64,000 bases of DNA from Tolypeutes matacus. Taxonomy: Eukaryota > Chordata > Mammalia > Cingulata > Chlamyphoridae. Positions within the stretch are counted from its first letter, which is position 1. Each line of letters starts with the position of its first letter. The stretch spans positions 8,967,198 through 9,031,197 of the forward strand of contig JAKSZT010054457.1 in assembly GCA_026826555.1 (NCBI GenBank), read 5' to 3'. Under the pieces are notes generated by a model. It had not been told where the DNA came from. It searched no databases and saw nothing but the letters and a program-made list of their open reading frames with translations. Positions 1 to 11,190 of the stretch are shown here, in pieces. Both the position numbers and the translations under genes were made by a program.

Positions 1-560
1 TTTTGCACATGTATTTTTAACAGGTTATATTAATATAGTTTTATTAATTTTAATAGTTTTTGGTTGGCTTTTTTATTTTCTAAGTAAACCATCATATTAT
101 CCATAAATAACAGGAAAGTTGCTTTCTCTTTGTTAATACTTAAGTCTACTATTTATTTTTCTAACCATTATTGCATTTGGTTCTTCTCTTTCTACTCTCC
201 ATTTCTCCTGTTGTCTTTATCCTCACCCTCACAAAGATCCCTACTCTAGAGATTTATGAAATTCATAATAATGGTGATAACAGAAATCCTTATCCTCTGA
301 CATTAATTGAGATGTTTCTAACCTTTCTCCATTAAATGTGATAGTGACTACTGAGTTATGGCAGATAATTTTAATTATGTTAATGTTTCACTTCTTGCTT
401 CTTTCCTGGAGTTTTAACATTTGATATGGATTTTTATCATATGCCTATTTAATTTATTGAGAGAACAATGTGATTTTCCCTTTCATGTTAATTTAATGTT
501 AGAGCAACAAATTAAACTAATACAATTAAATTATTTATTAAACTAATCCTGATGTTTAAA
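1..560 (-). mobile_element. Old LINE-1 ORF2 fragment (reverse transcriptase region)
   Basis: Read on the minus strand, this stretch follows the L1 ORF2 polymerase region in outline. Recognisable pieces are the equivalents of the segments around the reverse transcriptase motif. They are broken by many substitutions and indels, with no open frame left. The element runs off the left edge of the window. The match is from memory of the L1 consensus, so the subfamily is not assigned. Confidence 0.5.
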
Positions 561-2375
561 AATACCAATCAAATAGAATACCCTCTTCACAATAAATTTG
601 AATATTATTTTTCAACTCTGTATTGTCTGTTTCCCTTCTAATAATTATCATTTTTCTGATAATAAATGATCATTGATGAAAATAAAAACATATTTGCAAG
701 ACTGAACAACTGTTTTGTTGTTGCAAATAAAACCACAACATATACATATATATATAAAACATATATATACATATTTGCAGACACTTTACTAAGTGCTTTT
801 CATGCTTTATAGCATTTGACATCTATTCGAACACTAATTGAACATTTTAATATTTTTAATCTATAGTGTTTTTGGTTTTTTTTTTTTTTTTTTTTATCCA
901 TTTACACTTAAGAAAAACCTCAGTAGAAGGAAGAAGCGGTACCTAATGTCACACAAGTTGTGTAGATTAGAGACAGAATTCAGGGCCATTTCCCTCCACA
1001 TGTATATTATTACTATTATTTATTATCATCATCATCATCATCACCATCATCATATAATGTTGTGTTAGTTATTATACAGACTTCTATTTAGCTATTTTTA
1101 CCTTTTATTTCTAACTCAAATCAATTTGCTTGAGGCTTTTTTTAACCAAAATTTCGGGTACTTAATTCCTAATTTCAGTCTTTCATGTTATGTTTAAATA
1201 CAAAAGCATCTATGTCTATATGTGAATAATCCTTGACATATGGCCTCATTGTATTCCGTAAGTTTTGATATAAACATACAGATACACATAGACACATGTA
1301 CACATATGCTATTGTTTCCCTGGTATATTTAACTGCAAATTTGATTTCCTACTTACAGCAACTTTATTTTAGTATTTTTTCCTAGAGTAACGTCTTTTGA
1401 TATGTTTTAACATAATCTACATGGTGGCCAGGTTTTGTGGCTTGTTTTATTTCTAGAAAATGCTCATATCATGAGTATAAGCTTTTATCTTAGTTTAGTT
1501 CATAAGGCATACACCCAAAGTATGCCGAAACCATAGAAAGTTCTTCCAATTTCAGGTCTTTCAGTTACAGCCTAATACTTTGCCCAATTATTTCAGCTCA
1601 CAGACCATCAACCCCATATAAACTGTGCAGGCATGGCATATCCTATTTTGCATTGCTAGTATTTATATATCATATTTAATATTTACATCCTATATCCACA
1701 TGAGTAGGCTTTTGCTTATTCAACTCTTCTGGACACCTTTGTTCAGGGAAGATTAAATATCATTCAGCCTCCATTAATACATAACTTTCTAGCCATTGAA
1801 TATGTAAAAGAAATGTTCAATTGTGATAAGAGTAATGATTTTGCTGCTGACTTTGGAGGATTTTAATCAGTGATTATATTCCCTAATTATTTGGTACAGA
1901 TTCATATGCCATGTTTCACCACAAAATTTAGGAGGTCTCAATTATCTATTGCTGCATAGTTTCAGAGTATTTGGGAATTTTTTTTTTAAATGCCATTTTC
2001 TGGAGTTACCATTCTATATTGTTTTTAATTAAATAATTGCTGATCATTAATTAAAGGGAAACTGAAGCCAGAATTTGCTTAACTGCAAATGATGAAACTG
2101 TCTCTCTGGGTCTTATTACAAAAGTCTTCATAGCAAAGAGAATTCCCTATTGTAACTGCTCTAAATTGGGTCAACTTGCTAGCTAATCAGTTTCCAGGGG
2201 TCTTATTAAAATGACTGTTTTCTGAGCTTTTTCATGGGAATATATAACTGAAACCAATCGCAAGAATAACAAAGTTTCAAATTTTCATTAAAATTAATGA
2301 ATATGCAGTTTCATTTGAAGTGCAGTAAAGTAATTATCTGGTTCCTCAGGGATGGTGATTTCTTCTACCAAGAAC
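561..2375. other. AT-rich intergenic DNA, no gene seen
   Basis: No coding signal was found. The stretch holds a TA-rich patch near 740-775, a poly-T run near 868-895 and a short ATC/ATT microsatellite at about 1009-1053. The latter creates a spurious small frame ending in a His run. The rest looks like unassigned old repeat debris. Confidence 0.5.
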
Positions 2376-2379
2376 ACCT

Positions 2380-2850
2380 GTCTTTGGGAGACAAGACAGT
2401 TTCATGAGCAAAGAAGATTTTGAGCCAGCCCCAGGTTTATGCCAGGCTTTTCCACTATCTATCCATGAACTCTTGGGAAGGTCATAAACTCTGAGTCTCA
2501 TTTAAGAAATGGGATTACTACATACATCACAGGACTATTCTGAAGAATAAACTTATAATGGACACTAAATATCTTTGCCAACTGCAAATTAATGATACTA
2601 TGATTGTGGACAGCATAATAATGCTGACCACAATCATAGAAGTGGCTAACAAATATTGGGTGCTTATAATGCCTTGGGCAAGGTGCTAATACGTCTACAT
2701 ACTTTTAGCATAAATCTTCCCAAGAACTCTGTGATATAGGTAAAAAGGCCCCACATTTCAGATGATAAACAAAGGGACAGTGAATTTAAATAATTTACCT
2801 TATATCACAGCAGATGAATGTGTTAGAACACAGATTCAAGGAGTTAACTG
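2380..2850 (+). repeat. MIR-type SINE fragments
   Basis: Two MIR-like pieces are visible, at about 2430-2560 and 2635-2850. The second shows the usual order: a part resembling the core with a decreasing-size-class phrase, a segment equivalent to the 'ccccatttta cagatga' core, and a segment equivalent to the 'cacagctagtaagtgg' tail. Both are strongly diverged, as expected for an ancient mammalian SINE. Confidence 0.5.
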
Positions 2851-2872
2851 TGGAATGGGTACTCATAAACTC

Positions 2873-5527
2873 GTTTTTTTTAAAGAGCAAAACATTTTAT
2901 TATTAAAATAAAAATCTTTGTATAAAAGCAATACAGATTAAAAGCTCTACTTACATGTATTGATTCAAAGTCCAATTAGGTGTCAAACATTGAACAGGCC
3001 CAGCAGCAAGCTACACATGCAAAGTAAAATGGATACACAAGCGCTTATGATTTCACCTCTACCAAACGCTTTGATTAATGAAAAAGTAAAAGGGGATGGG
3101 TGAGTACCATGAATACTGCCCACAAAGTAAACTGGCAATGTTGACAAGTTACAAAATTGTGAAAGTCACCTATCTCCAAAAAGAGATTTCTCATTGTTAA
3201 TAAAACCACTGAAGACTTGAAGATGAACCCTGTGCCTAGCTTACCATTTCTTCAAGAAAGTAAAAACTGCAAAGCACCGTGGATTAGTATTAGTATCAAT
3301 TTTCTACATAAAATAGTCCAAGAGTTAACTTGAAATACGTCCCATAGAAGCTGAAATAAATCTGTTAAGAAGTAAAATTTTACTCAAGTTTTATACCAAG
3401 AACTTCAAATTAGTCAACTCCTGGAGTATTGACATCCTTATTTCCCCGGATGTGTTTCCCACATGATTTTAAGTGTAACATTACTCACAAATCTTTACAT
3501 CATGATTGTGTGAGCCAAATGCACAATTTAACCTCATGGTGGAAGAAATTAGCAACTAAGTCCCAACGGTGGCGACTTGTATAATAAGGACAGTACGTGG
3601 AAAGCTGCCATGAGAAGCGCCTGCATCACACATCCACTTTGTAACCATCGCCAACTTTTTCCAAATGATTTTTAAACTTTTGTGGCTTGATCCCTGTTAA
3701 AAATGTCAACAAGGACAAACACTGAATCACACAAGTTGTTTTCATGGAACAATTTGGAGTGCTGTTCTCTGGAATTCAAAAGATCTGGTTAGTGCGTGCT
3801 ACTACTATGCTTCTAATTGCTTAGTTTTATGAGAGGAGTTTGGGGCGATTTCTACACCAGTGAAATTAAATGCACTTTCATAAAATTGTCATTTGAAAAT
3901 AATTCAGGAAATAAGTAGTGGAGAAAACCATTGGAAATAAGATGTAGGATGGAGGAGAAGCAGAGGAGAAACTGCAGGAGGACAATGTATAAGGAGAAAT
4001 ATATCTCCATTGCCTCCCAGAAAGTATGTCTAATGAAATTAACTTGATTTGAATTCCCTATAAGACAGACCGATCACCAAAATTCTTAACTGGGGTTTCA
4101 ATCAAGTGACAAGTAGTGAAACTCCCAGATATTACACTTGCATTTTAAATTCTTGTTTCAGATTTTTCAAGAACACGTGCACATTCCCAATGCCATGGTA
4201 TCTGGCTAAATGCACAAAGACCCCAGTTGCACACCGTCCATTATGCTGCCTACAGAAACTGCAGTTATAGATTCCACGACAAGGAGGACAATGCTAGCTC
4301 AGATCCACCGTAAACGGTTTCTAAGGCAGGGACCGCAAACCTAGCCTCGAACGCCCTGACGGTCTGGGTTTCGGCAGTTTGTTTTAGTAGCAATAGTTTT
4401 CTGGCGGCACTGATGACAGGTAGATCCCAATGAATAGTTATGTATCTTCTCTCGAGAGTTAGTGCAGATGCTTTCCAACTCCTCTGTAATTTCTTTCACT
4501 GAACGAATTATATGTGGAAGGGCCATGGATCCTGAGCGACGATTTCTGGGCAAGTCATCTTCATACATATAGCCATCCATGATCTTCCTCTGTCTCACCA
4601 ACATGTACTTATCTTCCTTTCCTCCTCCTCCTAGTGGGAAGAGCACCAAGAACCCATGACCTTGACCTGACAAGGAGTCGAGCTCTCCTTTCAGGGTTTC
4701 TCCTAGAAGCAGCACCTGGGAATGTGCGCCTGTGGGGTGTCTTGGATTGTGAACTGGGACCTGGAAGGGAACGTCTTCCAGGGAGTGAGCCAGGGAATCT
4801 TTCTAATTCTGATATGAGTTTTGCACGCTTGCTTTGTTCTGTTTTATATTTAAAGCACCTTTCTCCCAAAATTTCTAGCTATTTTCATCATATGAATCAG
4901 AACTGGCATCTGTCACTGATTTTTCTGGGTGAAGGGGAATGCTTTTTTGTTGGCCCCCTCCCTGGTATTTCGCTTTGGAACGTCAGCGCCACCCGGAGAG
5001 TTCCATAACATCTGTACTGACTGCGGGTCCCGCAGCCTTCACCACCTGGCTGCAGCTTCATTCCTTCTTGTATCTCATTCTCTGAGAAACCTCAAAATTA
5101 TTTATGGCCAGAGTCGGCATGGAAAATTCTGGCCAGTTCCTTATTGACCTCTGCCCTTGGTTTGGGTTTCTGTAAAAATCCACAATATTCTAATACATAT
5201 TGCACCTCACTTTCTGAAAAGCCGCAGAAAGATTCATTATCAGAGTCCTCGTAAAAAACAGTTGCCAGTTCTTCACATACATCTGACCTGAATTTAGGTT
5301 TCGTGTTTGCAAAATTATCAGAAGCGGAGCTGTCACAACTGTCATCAGAGAATGACAAGGATTCCATGGAAATCAACGTCATATATCTGAATTTCTTGAA
5401 GTTCTTTATTCTGAGGTTCTTTTGCGACACGCGGCAAACGTCCACGCTGGCAGCGGGCGCCCAGACCCGCGCTGGTAGCGTGGAGGGCCCAGCAGCCGCG
5501 CACGCCACCGTCCCAACGAGCTGGAGT
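2873..5527 (-). pseudogene. CDCA7: CDCA7 processed (retro)pseudogene, long isoform, with 3' UTR and target-site duplication
   Basis: This is an intronless copy of the mRNA for CDCA7, a Myc/E2F-responsive nuclear zinc-finger protein linked to heterochromatin methylation. Seen on the minus strand: a 5' UTR-like GC-rich part (about 5446-5527); then an N-terminal part with [11 protein letters not shown] and [15 protein letters not shown]; an acidic repeat around [15 protein letters not shown]; the [12 protein letters not shown] and [18 protein letters not shown] region; the [10 protein letters not shown] region; and the zinc-finger start [10 protein letters not shown]. The coding match ends at a stop at 4132-4134, followed by about 1.2 kb of 3' UTR. 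An AATAAA-type signal and an A-run sit at about 2873-2905. The insert is flanked by a 10-bp repeat, tcataaactc, at 2863-2872 and 5528-5537, as in L1-mediated insertion. The start codon is changed (Val in place of Met at about 5443-5445), the frame shifts several times, and a zinc-finger Cys is replaced (NPDRQGVRG). It is non-functional. Confidence 0.93.
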
Positions 5528-5537
5528 TCATAAACTC

Positions 5538-6050
5538 TGTGTGATCTCTCTCTCCATGCATGTTTTCTAAAATTAATTTCAGTCCAAGATTATCGACTAT
5601 ATGTTATGATAGTGTCTCTTGAAGTAACCTGTAACAATGTTATTTGTAGTAATAGCATGGATATTACATTAGATAGATAGATAGATAGATAAAGAGATAA
5701 ATAGATACCTACACTTATACCTATACAGATGTAAAGATACATAGATACATAGACAGAGGCACACATATACATATATCACTAAATTGTTTTCCATCTCTCA
5801 GTCAAAATCAACTTTTATTCTCCCCTAAAGAATCCCATTCCTCTTACTCAGAATTCCACACCATACCAACAACACAACCCAGGGCATAGTAAGCTATAAA
5901 CACAAATCTTGGAATGTCATGTCTTTTTTAATTTTCATTTTGAATTCCACATTTTCTATTAATTTTCCTACATATCAGTCTCTTTCTAGTCAATGGCATG
6001 GTACTTTATCATGTTAAGCCACTGTAATTTGCTTAGCTAGTCCTTAGTAG
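5538..6050. other. Intergenic DNA with GATA microsatellite
   Basis: A (GATA)n-type tract lies at about 5670-5700 and runs into degenerate ATAG/ACAT repeats to about 5780. No gene or recognisable mobile element was seen in the rest. Confidence 0.5.
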
Positions 6051-6069
6051 TGGTCATTTGTGTTGTTTC

Positions 6070-6740
6070 CACACTTGCATTATTATAGCAGTCTTGACAG
6101 CCCCAAACACTTGCAAAGTTCTCCCTGTCAGACATTTTGCTCTCCTCCAACACAACTACCATTCATTCCAAATAATCTTGTTGGAGGGACCTTTTGAAAA
6201 TGTTGTTCTGATTATATCACTGTTGTTTATAAAATCTTTGTTTCCCTCTAATGTAGAATTTATTCAAACCTCAGTGGTATATTTTATGAGACTATTTGTG
6301 AACTGGACCTTTGTCTGTCTTTTAACTAGTCTCCCTGTCCCCAACAAAACTACCTTGCCTTCACTGACTGCGACCACATGTTTTGTCTTTACACATGCCA
6401 TGTCACTAAAATATTTTCTGCAGCCTTTCCTCCTTGTGCAATATCTAATTCCTTCTCATCCTTCAAGTCATGTTCAAAAGTTAACTTCTTGGTAGAACTT
6501 TCCCCAAATTCACTCAATCTTTTCCTTACCTGACACCACCCCCCAGCAAAATGGTAATCAATCCTTTCTCATTGTAGCTCTCCTGCCTTCCTTGTATCAC
6601 TGTTACAGTTTTTATACCATACTGTAACTCTCTCTATTTTTGTCTCTCTCTAATGAGGGAGATACCTGAGGGAAAGGACTCTGACAGAGGATCCCTTTGT
6701 CACTTTATCTTCAATGCCTTTCATATATGTACAGCTGAGC
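6070..6740 (+). repeat. L2-type LINE 3' region
   Basis: The sequence follows the L2 3' consensus in outline: a segment on clinical-style 'tcaagtcatgttcaaaag', then 'cttcttggtagaactttcc', a middle part, and a 'gggaaaggactctg' segment near the end. It is diverged and interrupted. The 145-residue open frame at 6058-6495 within it is chance. Confidence 0.5.
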
Positions 6741-6744
6741 TTAC

Positions 6745-9700
6745 TATTATTATTACCATTAGTTTAAATAAATAGCAGGCTAAATGAATTAAGCTATCTA
6801 AAAGAAAAATAACTAAGTGGTAGAATATTATCACTTTCACTAAATTTCTTAACCAAAAAATATATTTATTTAGTGACTTTTTCCTCATTTGGATTTTGTT
6901 TAATATATGGCTGAGTTCAATATACATGTATGAAAGCGCTTACACGCTGTTGTAAATAGAAAGTTTTCCATTGTATTTCTAACTTTCTCCAGTATATAAG
7001 CAATGCTATTTGTGGTGAAATTTTTGTATTCTAATTCATTGATTTCCTTAAATTTTACTGACCTATCTTCACATTATTCATGAAATAGGTTTTTCTTTCT
7101 TCATTTAAAAAAATATGTCTCTTATCTTTCCTTTCTGCAGTTTGCCAGCATCTCTGATCCTTTCAATAGATATATACTGATATTTCAAACCCCAAACTCA
7201 CACAAGTACTTACAATTTTTATAATTTTTAAAATTTTTTGCTAAATTATGTAATTCTTATATAGAAACCTTTATAATATCTTTATTATTATGGGCATTTT
7301 GAAACATATACAAAATTAGAAGGATTAATATAATAATCCTCCCCTATAATAAATGCTCAAATACAATAGATCTCATTTCAGACTTGGAAGGGTTTATAGC
7401 ACAATATCCATGACTATACATAAGGAAGAGTTTAAAAATATTATTTTTATTGAAGACTAGGATGAACTTTCATTCACCCATAGCCAGGAATGAAGATATA
7501 ATTATATGATTTTGAAGAGTTTTAGTTTCCTCATCTGTTTTAAAATAACCATGTAAAATTAGATGATCTCAAAAGTCAAGTCTAGATTGAGATTGATGCA
7601 AGTAACTAACTGTAAAATCTTGAAAAATTGAAAGCAAGTATCAAAACACAATTCCTTTTCCCATCTAATGGAAAGTTGTGCTTGTGTGTGCTTATATCAC
7701 ATTGTACAGGACTATCTTATTGAATGACACAAGTTCATTTACTAAATATTGGTTTAACTTTTTTTTTAATAGCAGCACCTCTGCTAGAGACACAGAAGTG
7801 AGTGAAAAAGGAGCATACATTACATTGAGAGAGACCATAAAATAAATGGTTACATAAAAGAGCATATAATCGTAAATTGTGAGAATTCCTTCCAAATAGA
7901 GGTTATGTGGTGCTGAGAGAATATAAAGAGGAATCCAACAAAGTTGAGGTTCCAACAAAAGCTTCCCTTGGAAAATGACACTTGGTTTGAATTTTGAAGT
8001 AAGTATTCATAAAAAGGGTGGGAAACAATATTCTAAGTCTTTTTGCAAAAGGATACTTAGAACATTGGCTGAAGTGAATGAAAGCTAGAGTGGCTAGAAC
8101 ATAGGAGAGTTGGATGAAGAGCAAAGAAACATTGCTGCAGGACATCTGGTTCAGATCCTGCTGGCCCTGCAGACTGTTGTATAGAATTTGACATTATTTT
8201 AGGAATGTCAGCAAGTCAGTGAAACTTTTTGAAGCTGTGGAGACATTCAATAGTGTTTGTATTTCAAAAGTTCATTGGAGATCAATTAGAATGTTCTTAC
8301 AACAGTCTCTAACCAGAAATTATGTTACTTGTGGCTGGATAGTTTCAGTGGAGATAGAAGAGAAACATGAATCAGGGCAATATGCAGGAGGTAAAATAGA
8401 TATAAAATTTGGGAAGTAAGAAAAATGAAGGGGTCAAGGATAAATACTAGTATTTTATTTGCATGGTATGTGGGGTAGTTGTGCCATTCACCCAGATAAA
8501 GCACACAGAACAAGAAACAAATATTAGGACCGGATATTGAGAATTTGGTCTTAGACATATCGAATTAGTGGTGCTTTTAAAGCGTCCAATTTGAACCCAC
8601 TATTAGGTATCTAAATATAAGGCTCCATAGCTGAGATGAGGTGTGTAAGCTGGAGAAATGAATTTGAGACTCAAAAATAATTGAAGTTGTAGACATTACC
8701 AAAAGTGTCTGGAAGAATGAAAAGCTGAAAAGAAGAGGCTAAAATGGTATTCAGAAAGGTAGAAAATATAAAGGAAGTGTGGTGTCACAAAAGACAAGGA
8801 ATGAGACAATGTACACGATTTTCAAATTGCAGAGGAAATTCAACTACAAAATGAAAAAAATGCCCATTATTTATAACTGGAATGATAGATAAGTTTCAAA
8901 GGGCTGACTTCAGTGGTAGGCGGAAAGATGGATTGGAAACGGTAAAGGTTTATGTGACATTGGGAAGAGTGGATAGTTCTTCAAAAATGTTGGCTAATGC
9001 TGTGAGTTGTGTTTCTCATACAAATGTATATATATAATTACACATATATGCTTGTTTCCCAATATGAAAAGAAAAGGACTTTCAGCATCAATAATAACAC
9101 ATTTCCCCTTTTCGATTTTGGTTTAGGAAAACAAACATGAAATGGGTCGACAAGAGTTCCTAATTTACTTTGAAATTAATATCCTTTAATTTCTATAGGA
9201 ATATCAAGAAATAAAAGTATTATTCATTCCTTTATTAAAATATGCTTGCAGAAAATGTAGAGAAGCAATTTAATTAGAAAAAGATGTTAGATTCCATTGA
9301 AAAGATGGTATGAATGGTGAGCATCTGTGGAAACTAGATTTAGAACTTGGAACAATGAGTCATGTGTAGACCTATAAAGATAAACGAGTTCTGAGGAACA
9401 TGGGAGGGCCATCTTCTGTTAAAGATGACATGATGACCACCAGAAAAATTTAAAAAATTGTCCAGATTCACCAAGTGAGTTTAAAACTGTGGTAGAAACC
9501 ATTCTGTTTCTCATGTAGGCTGTTGGAGTATCTTGGTTTTATTTATGGTGCTGATTCTGTCTTTTATTTTCCAACAAATAATTTTGAACCACTCACCATT
9601 TGCCAGTAAACTCATATTTTACTCAACAATTTAAATAAATTAACTCATTCAATAATCCCACCCACCCCCCCAGAAAAACATTTTAAAGGAAGTACCATTT

Positions 9701-9892
9701 TTACTCATATTTTACAAATGAGAAAATTGTGGTTTAAAAGAATATGGACCTTGCCCTAGTTATCATAAATGATTTATTTAAGATATAAGTTCTGGTCTTA
9801 TCCTTTCACAAAGTTCAAGCTCTTAACCAAAATGAACCAAGGTATAAGGTTTATATCTTTGTTTTTGTTTTGTCATCAATCTTTAAGGGTTT
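6745..9892. other. AT-rich intergenic DNA, no gene seen
   Basis: No exon-like or OR-like reading frame was found on either strand. The part at about 7770-8200 resembles a diverged ancient repeat, and 9570-9740 resembles a MIR core (segment 'tttacaaatgagaaaattg'). Everything else is unassigned. Confidence 0.45.
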
Positions 9893-9900
9893 TATTATTT

Positions 9901-9931
<31 letters not shown>

Positions 9932-10063
9932 GATACTTAGATTATATAAATGTTACATAAAAACTGTAGTGGATTCCCATATACCCCGCTTCCTACCCCT
10001 CCCACACTTTCCCACATTAACAACATCCTTCATTAATGTGGTACATTTGTTACAATTGATGTT
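9893..10063 (-). mobile_element. 5'-truncated L1 3' end (tail-proximal piece)
   Basis: Read on the minus strand, this ends in an (AAAT)n tail, seen on the plus strand as TTTA repeats at about 9896-9930. The segment next to the tail is shared with the elements at 16.2, 22.9 and 40.3 kb (core 'gatacttagattatataaa' and a C-rich segment followed by 'cccacattaacaacatc'). The four copies therefore belong to one L1 subfamily of this genome. Confidence 0.72.
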
Positions 10064-11015
10064 TTCGTGGTACAGCTTAGCTCTGCCTTCATGGAAATTT
10101 CTGATCAGTATATTTAAAGTATGGTTCCTGTAGGAATGAAGATAATTATTATTTTTTTAAATCCTCAATATAATTTTCTCTTACTTGAAGAAAAACATGG
10201 AAGGGAATATTGCAGCTTTCGGATATCTCTAAGGTTTCAAATTTAGACCCAAAGGACCTCAGAACCAATAAATCACCCAAACAAATTCAGAATGTGCTCA
10301 ATGGAGCTAGAGCCATTGCTAAGCAGGTGAGTCAGATGGAGTCTGCACATGGACCTGATCTGCCCATTACAAACCTCTCTTCTTGGTAAGCTGTGATATT
10401 AGATGAAACATACTGCATTCAGAGATAATACCTCTAGCATCCTGCATTTCTTACTCTGTGCTTTAACAGCACTTTCTACAGGAAGACATCTATTTACACT
10501 TAAAATACTACTTTACCAACCCCCAGTCTTCCTTCTAACTTCCCTCCCTTCTGCCACCTCTCTCACTTTCCTTCCCTTTCTCTTTCCCTCTCTCTCTCTC
10601 ACACACAATCCTTAAAGACTCCCTGTTGAATTAAACAAAGCATCATACATTTTACCCTCCTTCCTGCAGTAATACCCAGAAAAGAGAGTTTAAACTATAT
10701 GGCTCATGGAAGAGATATTCAGAGGCCTATGAAGTTTCATATCTAAAACTAGGCTCTGAGGGTGGGTCTCCAAGAATGACTTTACACCTAAGTGCTGGTA
10801 ACAGTGTTTTTTGTTTATTTCTTTGTTTTGTTTTTGTTTTTAAATCCATCCTTGCCTTCTTGGAAATGCTGTATATAAAGGTAAATTAAAAATGGATGCT
10901 CACTTTAATTTTTGAAACCTGAAATAAGGCTTAAACCCACTGGTATTTCATTTTACTACTCCTGCATCTTAAAAAGGATATTTGACATAAAGCAAGGATC
11001 CAAGGTAACAGACTG
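10064..11015. other. Intergenic DNA, no gene seen
   Basis: A pyrimidine-rich stretch at about 10535-10605 ends in (TC)n(AC)n and gives a low-complexity 70-residue open frame with no similarity that I recognise. No other structure was found. Confidence 0.45.
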
Positions 11016-11190
11016 AAACCAGTGCTTCTCAACCTTTTCCATGTCACATATGACATAATGTTTGTATTGATGTTGGGAAATATGGGGGAAGCATCTTATG
11101 GGTAAAGAAGTCACTGTGTCAGGATATCTGTAGTGCACTGGTGGTACTCAGTGTGCCTCTGCAGTCTGGCTGGTAAACTCTAGTGAGGAA
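11016..11190. mobile_element. Possible hAT-type DNA transposon remnant
   Basis: The left end 'agtgcttctcaacctttt' resembles the terminal sequence of many mammalian hAT/Charlie non-autonomous elements ('cagtggttctcaa' class). The internal part is too diverged to name and no matching right terminal repeat was found, so this is tentative. Confidence 0.35.

Noticed and set aside
838..1068. 76-codon frame with a poly-Phe and poly-His run
   Set aside because: Produced by a poly-T tract and an ATC repeat; no gene features.
4634..5008. 124-codon plus-strand frame, and 72-/76-codon plus frames at 4929-5533
   Set aside because: These are antisense to the CDCA7 retropseudogene; the minus strand carries the recognisable protein.
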